DNA from: Phylloscopus collybita
Lineage: Eukaryota; Chordata; Aves; Passeriformes; Phylloscopidae
Assembly: GCA_027886175.1 (NCBI GenBank)
Contig: JAJNNQ010000075.1
Location: 83,369,001-83,433,000 of the forward strand
Direction: 5' to 3'
DNA length: 64,000 nucleotides
Under the pieces are notes generated by a model, which saw only the letters and a program-made list of their open reading frames with translations, made no database searches and was not told the DNA's origin. Shown piece after piece: positions 27,001 to 40,929 of this stretch (positions are counted from its first letter, which is position 1; the number at the start of each line of letters is the position of its first letter). A program made the translations under genes and the position numbers.

Positions 27001-29783
27001 CTCCCCTGATTCCAGCTTCTGGGTCTTTAAGGGAAACACCAAAAGTCATTAAGATGTGCAATTAAATCACAACCGTGGCTAACACAGCAAATATAAATGC
27101 AAACCCTGCCCTAGAGAACAAAGACCCATTCATTCTGCTTAAATTGGTCTTGAGAGTTGCTTGCTGCTTCATTTTTTTTCCTTTTCCCCCCTATCCGTAC
27201 TTCTTTAGAAGGAGGGGGAGCTTTCTTGGCTTATGCCACATCCTGGATCCTCAGAAAAGCCTGCGCTCAGCGGCCTGAGTCTGCCTTGCCTCCTGCCTGC
27301 CAACCCTCTAGAAAAGTGAGGTTACAGACAAGCATCAGCAATGAGTGAGCAGTAATAAAGAACCTTGATAACTGAGGTAAAGTGGCCATTATGCAACTAG
27401 GAATGATAGGTAGAAAAATAGAAGCCGGAAATGTTGAAAGGCAGCTGAGGTTACATTCCTCATTGGAAGTAAAAGGTGGAGGAAGATCATTTGGCAGCAA
27501 GCGCTCCTGCTCTGTACATAGAGAGGGATTTGCCAGCAAAGGATATTAATGATCTGAGAGTGAGTTGCAAGTCCACAAGGGAAATCTGAACTGAAAATGG
27601 AAAAGACTGAAAGCTAGGCAGGGGGATTTGTATCGGGTTAAAATGTCAACATTTGGAGATGGATGAATCACTGGAGCTCAGACTAGGAGGAACAAAATAA
27701 CCCACCCTCTCAACAAAGAAACCAAAGAAAACAGCAAAACATAACACCAGTGTGTCCCTTTGTCCCAAAGTTAAAGCTCTGCCAGCCTGACCTCTTTTTG
27801 GTTGGTCACATTTGTGCAAGAGGATTGGCTCAGAGGTGAAAAGTGGTGGTCTACAGAAGGGGGCAGGTTGCCTCTGCCAGCTTTCAAAAACTGAGTTTGT
27901 CCTTTTCCCCCCAGCCCTCTCTTTTTTAAACTGTCAAAAGGCACCTCTGTCTCTGTGGTATTCAGTGAGCTCTACCTGACCAAGTCTCTGTTACCAGATG
28001 AAGGGCATTCAGAAGCTAATCCATCTAAAGGGATTTTTGGCCAGGAAAGAGGAAAGGCCCACAGTGCAAGGTTTGGGGATTCGATTTTTTGGAGACCACA
28101 GTTTGTATTGGACTGCTCTGTTCTATAATCCTATCTCTGTTCCCTTCAAGAATATATTGCAAGATGTGAAAAACATCTCCTATGTTTTTTGCCCAGTGGA
28201 AGACCTCTTTTTAAACATGAGGACCACAAATTTGAAACTTTAAGTAAGTTCTGTGCTGCTAGTGCAGCAATTTACAGGGTGGGTTGGAGCTTTGATTGCT
28301 TTTTTTCTTTCCTTTTTAGGAGTCAGTTGAGCTTCAGGCATTTCCAGGGCTATTTATGCCTGTTAATCCCCAGAAACTGGCTGAAAGCCTTGGATTTGTC
28401 TTCCTCTGTCTGAAATGAGGCATGATCCACTTGGGGTTGTAGCTTGCTAATGCAAAAAAATGGCAGGGCATGAGCCAGGTGAGGGGCTGGGGGGGGATAG
28501 GGAGGTCTGTGCCCCCTTCCACCCTGCCCCAGCGAGGGGCAGGTGACAGAAGAAGCTCACCTGAAGAGACAATTAAGTGTCAGTCCAAAGAACAACATTA
28601 AATTGGCACGACATCCCTTTCTTTTTCAAACCACAGGATTTTTCAATCAAATATGAATTTCAGCAGCAAGATGTGATTTTTGGCTTCTCTTTAGGCTTAA
28701 TTTATTAACAGTTTAATCAAAAGTTTTGGGCAATTAGCCAAACTTGTTACTTTGTATGGCCAAACTAGATATTAGGCCTCGTTTTGTCAGAGAAAGGGAT
28801 TCCTTGTAAGTTCCACAGGATGTCTTGGTTGGATATCTGAGAAGCACAGATCCAGCAAAACATATTCACCCACCGTGGTTTCACTCTCTCTTCTTCCACT
28901 TCTAAATGTAAAACATGCTGGTGTGTGAAAAACATTTACATGTGTTTCCCACACTTTCCCAAAGCCCAGCCTGTATTCCAGGGGAACGTGTGAGTTAACT
29001 TTTCCCCAAAGCCATCTAGCCTCTGCTAAATAATGTAAAAGAAGGAGTCGGGCTACTTCAGGGTCTCACAATGTGGTGTTATGATTGTTGATTTTCATAT
29101 TAACTGGAAATTGCTCAAAACTTCCTTCATATTGCCTTCTTGGTGACACTTGCCCTGGAATACTGGTGGTCTCCCAGATATATCGCCTCATGAGTTTTTT
29201 CTGTTAGTTTTTCTCAGGTTGTGAATTACCTTATGGAGCAGGTCAAAAATGCTCTACAGCATCAGGATTTGCAAGAATTTAAAATAAAACTAAAAAGCTG
29301 ACACAAGGAGTAATAGTGTTCTGAAAACCTACTCATTTTTGTTGTGTTTAAGCAAAAAGACTGATTAGACATGATCGTTCCCTGGTTCTTACAAGAAGGC
29401 TGAAGACATTAAGAAGTCAAATCTGTGATGAGGGCTCTCAGCTTTCATCACTTAGCTACATGAACTGTCAATTAAATCTGACTGAAGAGACTTCCCTGAT
29501 TGCTTCTATTTTATGGCATAAAGGTTGCAGCCACAAGTTTTCCAGGACACCCAACATGACTGGATCATTCTGGAGAATTTCTTCCCTCAGGACATGAGAA
29601 AGGACAGAATATTTGTGAAGGACAGGATTCAAGAACAGGAAAATATATTTATTAGCTGGCAACCACAGCAGAAGGCTGGAAGAGTGAGTGGGGAGAGGAG
29701 CTTGGCATAGGGTCTGAGGAATTTCACCTCTCCAATATTGATGTGGATAACTCTGACACGGCTCTTTTTCTTTTAATGTCTTT
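24081..29783. other. non-coding sequence
   Basis: Unique sequence with short poly(A) runs near 24859 and 25570. No gene, RNA gene or named mobile element seen. Confidence 0.5.
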
Positions 29784-29854
29784 TGTTTGTTTGTGGTTTT
29801 TTTGTTGGTTTTTTTTTGTTTTATTTTGTTTTATTTTGTTTTGTTGTTGTTGTC
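29784..29854 (+). repeat. GT/T-rich simple repeat
   Basis: Runs of GTTTT, GTTTG and TTTTATTTTG ending in (GTT)n. Low complexity. Confidence 0.85.
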
Positions 29855-31532
29855 ATTTAGTCTGACTTGTAAAGAAGAATTGGACTTTCACTGGTCTAGA
29901 GACTGCCATTCACTAATTAAAATGCACCCTGGGTCACCAGAGAGTAAATCCCAGGTTCACAGAGGCTTTGAGGCCCCTTGTTTGAAATGAAGTATATGCC
30001 TGCAGACCTGTCTTCCAGGCTGTGCAAGCCTCTGGCCTCATAGGAGCTGCTGCCTCTCACTCCAGGGACCAGATATCTCCTACCAAAAAAGTGAAACCAC
30101 ACAGATGAACTTCACAGTAAATGAGGAGCCACAGGACACAGCCAGGTGGGTAAACACTGGAACACCGCGCTCCTGAACTTGGAGTGGGCTTTATAAGGGC
30201 AGGAGCTCTTGCAAAGCACCTGGCATGGAAGGGCCAGTAGAACTACCACAAACAACTGGGGATGGCTCCTGACTTTTGGTGATAGTGGCTGAGTCACTGC
30301 TGGCAAATGGTGTCCCAGGGAAGTCACTGAGACTGCCTCGTATGAGTAATCACTTGTCGGCTCAGACCTCCCAGCCTCTCTCTCCTGTGCCCTTGGCAAT
30401 GGTGCTTGGAGTGAAAACAAATAAATAATCCAAGAAAAACCTCCCTCAACCCCCCAGCAAGAGTTTTCCAAAATGTTCACAGCCTTTAACAAAACATTTG
30501 GAACTTATTTTCCAAAAAAGTTCCAAAGGTTTTCCAAAGCCCAGATTTGTCTAGACTCTCCCATCCTCAGTGCAGGGAAACAGGGTGAATGGATAGGGTG
30601 TGATATGGATTCTTTCAAAAGTTTGTTTGGATTTCAGGAAGTGAACAAGATAAGCCAAATGGCCCTTTCCTGCTTTTTGCTCTTTTAATACTTATTTTCC
30701 CTCAGTAAGTCCTGACAAGAAGCATTTGAACTAAAGGAAGTCAGATGAGTTTGTTGAGTTCCCCCTGCCTCACCTCTCTGCTAAAAAACCACCCACACCT
30801 GTGGCTGGGAGATAGCACCAAATCAGTCTTTACAACAGGAGCCCTTGGGCACATGTGAGAGCTGCTGCCTTTGTCACTTCTGCAACATAGAAAACTACTT
30901 TCCTTCCTTTTCCAGCTTTTTTAAACTTGTAGGAGGCAGCAGGAAATAATCCCCTGGGGAGTTCGGGATGCACCAGAGGCTCTGGGGGTCTGATCCATGG
31001 GGAAAGAAAAGAAATAATATACATGGTATTCAGAGCTGCAGGTGCTGATGTGTGAATGAGCCACATGAGTTCTGCTGCCAGAAAAGCCTGAGCAAAGACA
31101 AACTGGAGAAACTGGTCTGCAACCACACCATGCCTAATGGAGGGCTCTGCATAAGGACCAGAAATCACTTCTCCTCCATACAGGTTTGATCCTTAGTCCA
31201 TTCCTTGACTTGGCATAAGGTCTGGTGAAGGAAGATTCATGGTCCCTCTGTTTTTATGGTTTGGTGTATTCATGATTGCAAATGTACCTGATCTGAATAC
31301 AGCCCTTAATGCCGGAAGTCAGATGTATCTCTGAATTTTAGATGTAAGAAATTTGGATTTCATACTGATGCACTTATCTCCACAAAATGGTTTCTGTGAG
31401 CATCGCCTTCTAGAACAGCACATTTGTAAGAAAAGAAAATCCCCTGTCCTAATAAAAATTTCCTCACCACTCCAACAATAACATGCCAATCTTCTTTATT
31501 CCCAGGTCTCTGGCCTTGCTCCTGTACATTAT
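29855..31532. other. non-coding sequence
   Basis: No gene or named repeat seen. The 126-codon minus-strand frame at 30112-30492 shows no motif. Confidence 0.5.
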
Positions 31533-31620
31533 TAAAAAACAAAACAAAACAAACAAAAAAACCCCAAAAAAACAAAAAAAACCCCCCAAAACAAACAAAA
31601 ACCCACCCCAAAAAAACCCA
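31533..31620 (+). repeat. A/C-only CAAAA and CCCCAAAA simple repeat
   Basis: Nearly 90 bases of only A and C, in units such as CAAAA, AAACAAA and CCCCAAAA. Confidence 0.9.
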
Positions 31621-34600
31621 ACTCTTCTTTGTAGAGAGAAGAGTTTTAATATTTGATAAGAAAAATCTTTGGAACCCTGAATATTTTTGTTCAACCAACT
31701 CTGAGGCTGGGGAAATAAATTCTGTTCCTCTGCTGGAACATACTGACCTTTCTACCCTGTTGTTTATTTGTATGATCTGCACTAATTTTTATATTTGAAA
31801 TCTACACTACCTAAAAGCATTTAGTAGAACTATTTTTTTAAATTAGCTTGCTAAACTGACTCTAAAAGTTGCTTAGTAGTTGCTTGGTATTTGAGAATGA
31901 TTTACTGTAGTAGAGACTTTCCCACCAGCAGATGTTACCATAGCATAACAGGAGGATGGGAAATGATAGGCAGAAGAATAGTGCAGCTAGAGGAACGTAA
32001 AGGGTTAATGCACCAGCTGGATAACCTCTGAAAAGATACACAATAAATGGTCAGAACATTTTGAAATCTGCAGCAGCCAAGTGAGCTACTTGTCGCACAG
32101 CATCTGTAATGACAAGACGTTGTTCTGATGCAGAGCTTCTCTTTGTGATAAAAATCTCAGAAAATCTATTTTCTCTGCTATTTCCGTAAGGGTTTCTGAA
32201 GTGCTAATTTTTTACAGGTTACTAAAGTCATTCACAGATGGTTGGTGGTCTTTTCTTTGAAGATACATCTCTGTTGTGAAAAATGTAAGTACTGAAAAAA
32301 TCTTAATAAAACACACATAACATTATAAACATCTGCCCTTCCAAGAGGCTTCATCTCAGTTTTGGACGTCTCTAAAATGGAGAAGGGATAGTTTATTTTT
32401 CAATTTTCTTAAGTCCTTCCCCTTTCTGATGAGGCTGTCAGCAGTGAATTACGACAATTAGGTGTTGCCTAGGCTCCAAAAAGACCCAGCTTTGTAGATG
32501 TCTGAGGAACTTACCACAGTTGTTGGTAAGGTGCTCAGACCCAACCCTTTTCTTCTAACTTGTTCCCAGTTCACCAGGTTTACTGACTCTAAATCTCCTA
32601 ATCTGAAATAATTCCGAGCCCTCCAGGCAGAATGTGTGCTAGCCATGCTTTTTTCATGGTGACTGGTCCATGGAGTCTCTGCAGACTCCAACTGCATAGC
32701 TACAGACCCCTCTCAACACAGTGACCTTAAAAAAGGGTATGGCAGTATTTCACCACTTGTTCTGCTGCAGATGCTATTTTTGCCTTTTCCCTCATTTTGT
32801 TGCTTTTAGCTATTCATTCATCTCCCTGGCGGGCAGAGACATGAGGCACCACGATACAAAAACCATAAATGGCCCCACTTTTAGGATAACTGGAACAATG
32901 ACAGAGATGTCATTTGGACAGACTGGGGTTGACTAAAGAGACTCCCAAAGAAATTCCCACCAAGGAGTCAAATGACTGCTGCTCCAGCTTATTAACATGT
33001 ATTTTGGGCAGCCCAGTTTCTAGTAGCATAGGCTTGGGTCAAAACTGAGAAAATAAGTGCATCAATGGCACGCACAGGACACCACAAAAGAATATTCCTT
33101 ATGCATTTGCATATCTCATTCTAAGTGCTGGATTTGATCAGTACCTCTTGCAAACAGACTATTTCCTTCAAGCTTTGACAGCTCCAAGTGTACCTAAAAC
33201 ATCTGAGGGGCCAAGGATGCTCTTTTCAGTGTGGGTGGCTACACAAACCCCAAACCCGTCTGGCAGGAGTTACACCGCAAGTCTCAATCTGTCCTGTCCA
33301 ATTTCACCATTTATGGCAGCAATACATTATGTTCAGAGAGGGAGTATCAGCAGCATGCTGTGCATTAATCCAAATGCTGCATTCCTTAATAGATTAAATA
33401 GCCTTCATCTCTGATAAGTGATTGCATTTCTGGTTCATGAATGGTACTGCGAAGCACATACTGCTGTTAATAGCTGGGAAAGAGAACAGCATGAGAAAGC
33501 TCCTTTCCAGACTCACTTCCTCAGGATGTCATTTGGACTTAGAAATATCTGTGGGCTGCAAAGCTTCCACCCACGTTTTTCTAACTTCAATCTTTCCTGG
33601 ATGCTTGGGTTCCCTTAGGACCAACATATCATGACATACCAAAAAAACATTATATATAGCTTTGCCCTCTAGATCAGCAGTGCCCTCTGGAAGAACCCCT
33701 GGCTTTACTGGCAGCAGAAAATACATGTTTTCCAAATTTGCAAGACCAGCAGAAATGAGGAGCTTTTCTCTTTGACAGCAGCTATAGCTGTCTGGCCTAA
33801 AATACCTCAGATTAAAATGACAGTTTACCACAAAATATTCCCATCCTGCTGAAGGAGCTTGCCCAAAACATGCCCTTTCTCTCTTTACCTTCTAATCTTG
33901 GCAATGTGTGAAGGCTTATTTTCCAAGTCTATCACATAAGAAGCTCTAAGAAAGGTTCCTTTCTCTGTCATTTCAGCTAACTCTGTAGCAAAAGGTTAAA
34001 ATGCAATGGGACAAAACTACAGAAAACTGTTTATCAAGGCAACAAGGCAAATGTTGTTTCTACAAGAGAGGCAATAGAGAGCAGTCTATAACTAAAGGTT
34101 GAAGCCAAAGCTGCTTTTAGATCTGAGATAATCACCAAAATATTTAGCAGAACAGAATGCTATATTTTATGGCACACTCTCTGCCCGAAAACTGTTACTT
34201 AATACACTGGGGTGACAGTAAAAGAGAAGACATGTTTCTAAGGATTTGGCCAGCACAATTATACTCTGAAAAGTAAGACATGGCTTTGTACACTGAAAGC
34301 TGACATAAACGTGGAATTAAGTGTATTGATGAACAAATAAGGAGTTAATTTGTTCTAGCTTCACCTTCAGATCTAAAAAATCAAAGTAAGCTCTTGCTGG
34401 TTTCAGAGACACTATTAATAGAACAGATTCTGAAAAACAAATTCTGTACTCTGTTTTCTGTTACATCCTCCAGTTCCAAAGAGAAATGAAGGAGCAGTTT
34501 GGTCTTTTTGGTGGAACCTAGAAATTCTGTTGGTGATGTAGGAACCAGAAGAAGTTCCATAGGTCAGGACCATAGGTCACTCTTCTGGAGGTGCATGAAG

Positions 34601-36308
34601 TCTCAGGGAATTATTATCAGGAATAGAAAGAAGTTACGAATTATTGATGAGACATTAGATTAAATCTCCATGACCAAGAAGTTGAACACTCTGTTACTGC
34701 TCATCCATAATCTAATTTCCAGGACTCTGAACTGCCTCAGCAACATGGTATATTAGGGTGCTGTCTTATCTAAATTTTTGACATAGGCACTCTCTTCAAG
34801 GATCGTGTGCTTGTATGTAGTCAGGAACGAGACCCAGTTCCTTTGCTTGCTCCCACAACTTGCTACACAGGAATGTGCTTCTATCTGGAGAGGGCAAATG
34901 TAGTCCCTGATGCAGCTGTGACTTTTGACTTGATGGATTGGTCCTGGAGGTTGTTCTCCATATTTGCTTGATCCTTTTTTTCACCGACTGCAGTCTCTGG
35001 GACCGTGCTCCTTGGAGTTTGGCCTAAGATTTGGTTCTTTAGAGGCTGGTTAAATAGATGAGGGCTAAAAAATGACTTGGACTTGCTGGTGCAGTCTTCT
35101 TGCTCTGAAGACATGCAGCTAAATTAGAAGAATTTAGAATTCTGACTAGAAGAAATAAGGATTCTGAGGTTGGAACTCACAGCTGCTGATTAGCTCAGGG
35201 ATACCACAAACATTTTCTATTTGCTGAGACCTTACCAGAAACAGAAAACACAAAAGCATTTTAGGAGCAACATTTCAAGTAAAACCCAAGCTTTTGGATT
35301 TCAGTTGGTTGAAAGTCACTCATGTTAGCTTTTCTCAAGTCAGAATTTGCTTGTTATTTTGCATTAAGCTGTGAAATTGTGCACAAATGGCCTTGAACTA
35401 AAGGGTTTTTCTAACAATCGAGAAGGATTATGGCTGTATTTATATCTGGCCCTCACCAGGAGGTGCTGGATGTTCCCACAAAATGGATATAGCTGGATGC
35501 ATGTACTTGGGACACAATGAACCTTCATGAGCACCTGTGCATAGGCATGCACAGAAGACTCAGACTGGGGTAACAGTGTCTCTGGGATCACACACACAAA
35601 AGAGGATCAGAAATGGGAACGGCTCCACCTTTCTACTTCACCTTCCCTCTCCTATAAGAAGACCTTCCAAAAAATTGTGTTTCCTTTTGTGGTCTTGGCA
35701 CACCTGAAGGATCCTCAAAAGGAGGATTTTCCTTGCCATAGTGTTCAGGACAGTAACATTTACATTTCATGCAGTCTAGAAAAGCGTGTTCCTCAGTTTG
35801 AGATTAGCAGGTCTGACCACAGCTACCTAAGCCAGGATTTCCTTACAGCTTGTAAGGGTGACTGTACCTGCCTACTTGTTGGGTAGCCAATGGCTGGTAA
35901 CAGGGCATTTGTTACAGGCCTCCTGTGGCATCCTTGACAAAAGAAGCTGTGATGAGTGTCACAGCCATGGTCTGGAGGTACAGATATCATCATTGAGGGT
36001 ACTCTGGGGTTTGTCAAATCTTAGCTTAATTCTTGCTTCTGTTTGGGGGGATCTGAATGTACCTCCCATGAAGGTGTATTTGAGTCATGAGCAGGCTGTA
36101 CACAGAGTCCCAGGCCCAGACTTTCCCATCAGTGAAGTTGTTTTGCTTTGTTGGTAATAACTCTTCACCAGACTGGAGAAGGTGAAGTCTAGAGGTCAGA
36201 GCATTTTTGTGGGAATACGGAGATCTGCATCATTCATCCCAAGGGGAGGCTTTGTGTGTGGCCTGTGACACTATCACTCACTTTCCTTCTGGCACACTGG
36301 CTATTTAT
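31621..36308. other. non-coding sequence
   Basis: Unique, moderately AT-rich. No gene, RNA gene or named mobile element seen. Confidence 0.5.
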
Positions 36309-36410
36309 GCAGGTTCAAATTACTGCAGACAGAGGAAAGATCTGAACCAGGGTCTCCCAGGTCTCCTCAGTGAGTGCTTTAACCTTTTGGCCCCTGGGAT
36401 AAGTTGGTGA
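36309..36410 (-). mobile_element. tRNA-like module, probable old tRNA-derived SINE fragment
   Basis: Read on the minus strand it has an A-box-like GGGCCAAAAGG, then TTAAAGCACTCACTGAGGAG, a CTGGGAGACCCT block and a B-box-like GGTTCAGATCT (consensus GGTTCGANTCC, 3 mismatches). Box spacing of about 34 bases fits a tRNA promoter. The GCACTC...GGGAGACC...GGTTC order is typical of tRNA-derived vertebrate SINEs. It cannot fold as a functional tRNA that I can see. Confidence 0.5.
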
Positions 36411-37528
36411 AGGGGCATCACCTTCCCTGGCTGTGTTTTCTGTAGGTACCAATCCAGTTGGATTGGCCAAGATCCACTTTACAAGTGAAATGGGCAAGGC
36501 TCCTTGTGCTTGGTGTGCATTTGGAGAAAGGCTGTTGTTCTGGCTACGATGCCCACCTTTACAGGACTGGGGGAATTTTCTGGCCATCTCTGCTGCAAGT
36601 GAAAGGAGAGGCTCCAGGCGACCCTGCACCATAACGAACCTAAATCCCTGGATTAGCTTCGTCTGACCCTGGCTTCATTAGAGCCATTACATAAGGGTGA
36701 TATCTACATAATATACAGGCCAGACAAAGAGCTCATAAGGCAGCATAGCAGGGAGTAGAATTAGAAAGGGTAAAATATGTTTTTTCCCCTCCTGATGGAA
36801 AAAGAGGGGTGCATTGGCTGAGGTCTGTCAGAAACAAATGTTGGTATTGAGGTCTCCTGCTCTCCTGCAGAGTTTAGTGCTGGCTAAGGCATCTCTACTG
36901 GAGTCTACAAGGAGTGGTGCAAGGGAAGAGACTGAAAGGCAGTGGTTATTTATCACTGGTGGGTTTTTGAGTCTCTGCAGCAGAGGGTTAACATGTGATA
37001 GGCCAGCGAATCATGGCATAATGCTGAAACTTCGGATTCAGTGAATTTTAGTTGCAGGAGTTATGCAAACACAGCTATAATCAGAGCTCTGCTGTGGCTA
37101 TCTACAGAAGACCAAATTTCTCAGGGAAGCCCTGAGTGTCCCCAGTCATGGAAATGTTCTTTCTGAGTTAAAGTTCTTTGTAGGTTTTCCTCAGGAGTGG
37201 ACTGTGCAACCTACAGCAAGATAGGTGAGCAGTCACTCATCACATTCATCCCAGTGTGACTAAGCATCTCCATAAGTGACCATGAGCATGTACAAAGGTT
37301 ATGAAAATTGGAATATAGCACCCACTCTGTTCTCGTGTATGGAAATTCCCAGTGAAAGCAATGGGACACTTTTGCCAAAGACTGAATTAGGGCTCAAACA
37401 TTTGGTTGTCACAGCCCATTTCTTATTTGCACTAGTAGCCTTTTCCACAGTTGTGATACCTCAAAAGAAGCTGGGACCCAACTTACTCTGCAGATGGTTG
37501 AACTATGGATATCATTCACATACTTACA
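36411..37528. other. non-coding sequence
   Basis: No gene or named repeat seen. Confidence 0.5.
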
Positions 37529-37555
37529 TACATATATATATATACATATATATAC
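37529..37555 (+). repeat. (TA)n microsatellite
   Basis: Alternating TA with ACA interruptions. Confidence 0.9.
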
Positions 37556-37605
37556 GAGCATAAGATAAAGCAGGCATAGCATAAATGGGGATTTTTGCAG
37601 GGTGG

Positions 37606-37616
37606 TTTTTTTTTTT

Positions 37617-37647
<31 letters not shown>
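37606..37647 (+). repeat. poly(T) run, 42 bases with one G
   Basis: T11-G-T30, about 50 bases after the TA repeat. Confidence 0.95.
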
Positions 37648-39969
37648 CATAGATTTAGTTAAGAAGTCAGGAAAAAGAATATTCCTTCATGGAAAAAAAA
37701 TTAAGGGCACTGAAGCTTTCTCAAAGCATCCAAATATTAGTCAGCTCAGTAACTCAGAATTAAGATGCTGTTTGAAGGAGAGAGGGCAAGATTCAAAGCA
37801 GGAATGCACAAGATAGCATGCATAAGAGCTAAATCCTGCAGGGACATATGTGTGTCCTGCCTGGAAATCTGTGGACAGCAGACAAGCCCCATTCAGCCCC
37901 CAGCCACCAGACTCTTCACTAAAGGCTCCCTGGGGAAAGTGGGAGAGGATGTGGGCAAAAGATTTAGACAGAATTACTGAATCCCTGACCCCCCCTGTTG
38001 TCAGGGGACAAGACTGGACACTGGAAACTCCTGCAGAACCAGATGATCTATTTATCTTCCTCTGCCCACATCCCACCCCTGCAGGAATCCCTGAGACTGC
38101 AGGCACCTCCTCTGACAAGGCTGACTGAGACTGTGATGTCTTTTGTAGCACAGCACAGCCAGGGGAGCAAGGCCCTGGAGGGTACAACCTTCTGGCTAGT
38201 TGGGAAAGGCAGAGGAGAAGCCTGGGCACCAGAGAAGGAGGTCGAGGGACACAAGGCAGAAAGCCCAACAGGGGCTAAGAGCATGCAGGCTACACAAGGC
38301 AAAGGCTGAAACCCAGGGGAGAGGAGGTAGTGATGTGGGTAAGAAATGGCAGATGAGAAGGGTCGGCTCTGCAGAGCCTTCCTGCAGTCCCTGCTCCAGG
38401 GCCCATCTGGATATTGTTAGGCCCCCTGCCCACCCACCCACCATGCCTGGAACGTGCAAGTACCTTATCTTGCATTTCTTGTAATGCAGAACACCAACTT
38501 CTTTTTATGGTTCTTGGCACAGTTTATGACCTTTTTACAACTCCTTCCCTGTCAGGATATAGGCCATAAAGATATTTTAAATGGCTTCTCTCGGTGGTGA
38601 TCTATTAGTTGGAATAATGGCTCCATATGCAAAATATGAAGCCATAACCACTGTAAGCTAGCTCTCTACCTTCACATCGTTCAAATCTTGCTTAGAAAGC
38701 CACTTGTGCTTTGAAGCTATGAGAAAATAGCCAGCAAATAATTAAGTAGAAGGACTGTTGAGCATAATTTATGTAACCTTTCACATTTTCAAACTGCAAT
38801 TACCTGTGTAGGGACTGAATGAATAGTGGGTTTTCAGTTCAGCTGCTGAACAGAATTATCAGAGGAAAAACATTTGGTTAAAACCAAAGCAGAATTTTTC
38901 AGATTTTCTTGAAATGTAAGACAGGAATTATTTATTTTCTGTTTCAAATTACTTAATCCCTTTAAAATGCTTTAGAAGCTGTAGATTGCCTGTGAAGTGA
39001 AAAACCTCATTTCAGAGTGAAAAGTCACGGTGTCAGTTCTGCCTTCAAACAGAGATGTTTGGCTTTCCAAACTTATTGCTTTATAACACTATCAGGGCAA
39101 ACTCCTTAAAGAATTTAAAATCTTAGATAAGCACATTATTTTTTTCCACCAGAAATGCATTTTTTTTACCCAATGCATAGTTCGTAAGAAGAAAGAAAAG
39201 ACCAAAAATAGAGCCCTGTCTTTGCTGCCATCTGTTACTCTGACCCTTCTGCCTCCTTGCTGTCTTTCTACCCTGCACCATCCACCCCTTTGCATCCTTT
39301 GGATTGTGCTGGTTATGTCAGCCCAGAGCACACCCATCACTCCATGGGTATTCCCACCACAAATGGCTGAGCAGACAACTGCATTTCCACCAGAGACTGG
39401 CACACAACACCATGAGTCAAGAGGTCACACCCATGTTCTGGAGAGGAAGAGTTGTCCTATGATATGTGGGGAGTGCATGGATAAACTAAATAAGCAGCAA
39501 GGCTTTGTACATTCATCTGTACAAGGTGCAAGGAACATAAACTACTGGGTTTTTTTTATGAATCCCTACAGGCTTCTGAACCGCCAGAAGAGGAAAAGTG
39601 GCCAGGTCTGGAGCCCTTTAGACAGCCCAGCATACCATTGGTATTCTTGATCTCTCTGGTTCATCACATTTCTTCACTGCTGCTCACATGCTTGATGTGT
39701 TGAGCTCTGAACTGACTAGCCAGGAAAACTCAAGAATATGAAAGAGAAAAGCTGTCAGAGGCCTATGGAACAGCCAGGACAGAAAACAGCTCTTTCTTCG
39801 CCTTTTGTGGGTCCCCTCTGGCAATTAATTGCACCGCCATATTTTGGGGTGAAAGGACTTCTGCTCCTAACTCTGCTTGTGCTATTCATTCAACTGCTGC
39901 ACAAAACACACTGCTACACATTCAGGAAAACAGATTGCTGCAAACTGATGTGTGTATGTACATAAATGT
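37648..39969. other. non-coding sequence
   Basis: The longest frame in the window (175 codons, minus, 37741-38268) overlaps five other frames and has no motif or domain. No gene called. Confidence 0.5.
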
Positions 39970-40024
39970 ATACATATATATATATACTTATGGGGTATGT
40001 GTGTGTTTGTGTGTGTGTATGTGT
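39970..40024 (+). repeat. (TA)n followed by (TG)n microsatellite
   Basis: TA units to about 39987, a short spacer, then TG units with TTTG and TATG interruptions. Confidence 0.9.
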
Positions 40025-40929
40025 TTAAAAATCAATACAAGAGGATTGCTCTGGGTTATCTTCCTCAAAGTTCAATAAGGTGTTAAGTGTCAGACACTGA
40101 TATTACATGAGGAACACTTGACAAAATCTCTCATGCACTTCAGCAGCACTACTGAGAAAAGGAGTGACTTTATCATGGGGTCACAGACCCTTACTGCAAA
40201 CAGTGCTTTGTGTGAGAAGGTGTTTCAGGTGTATCACAATGTGGGCTGGGTTCACAGCAGGTAAAATCACTTACCACTACAGGCATTTTCACCCAACTTG
40301 CACCAGCTTTTTCCCAGTTGCCTCTGAAGTGTGTGTGTCTATAAGCATAGCTCCAAAGCAGTCATGACAGCAATTTTTTGTGTATTGAGAAGCATACCTT
40401 GTCCATAAGGGGGGCTACACGCAGCACTCCAGCAGCAGAGGAGTCCCTGGCAGCTGCAGTACAGATGCAGGTGTCTGCCTAAGGGAGCAGGAGGGCAGGT
40501 GTGAGGGAATAACAGCAACACACAAAGCAAACAGCAACACACTACAACACAGAGCACCTATGGAGTACTCATGTCCTTTTGCACACCAAGGTGGTGTAGT
40601 CATGCAGCAGATTTGAGCAGGACAGAGCGATGAATGCCCAGGCACAGCCTTTGTAGTGGACAATCCTAGACAGTAATGAGGAATCTCCCCTGTGAGTTCA
40701 TGAAATGCCTTATATTGCTTATTTTCAAACTCACTCCCATTGTGGGAATTCAGCCGATGTTAATGGCAGTCACATGCCTTGAAGTCCTCTGTGTCTTGGA
40801 ACTTTAGCTGACAATTGGTTGGATTTCAGCTGCGTACCTGGGAGATGAGGACATGACCAGAGGGGTAGGAGCCTAAAATCAAAGGCAGTCCATTATGGCA
40901 CATCAGGTCTCCATCACCTGCTCAACCTC

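Noticed and set aside
36309..36410. A functional tRNA gene
   Set aside because: The B box has three mismatches and I could not form the acceptor and anticodon stems, so a SINE fragment is more likely.
37741..38268. 175-codon minus-strand frame, the longest in the window
   Set aside because: No domain or composition bias typical of a protein, and it overlaps several equally long frames on both strands in GC-moderate DNA.
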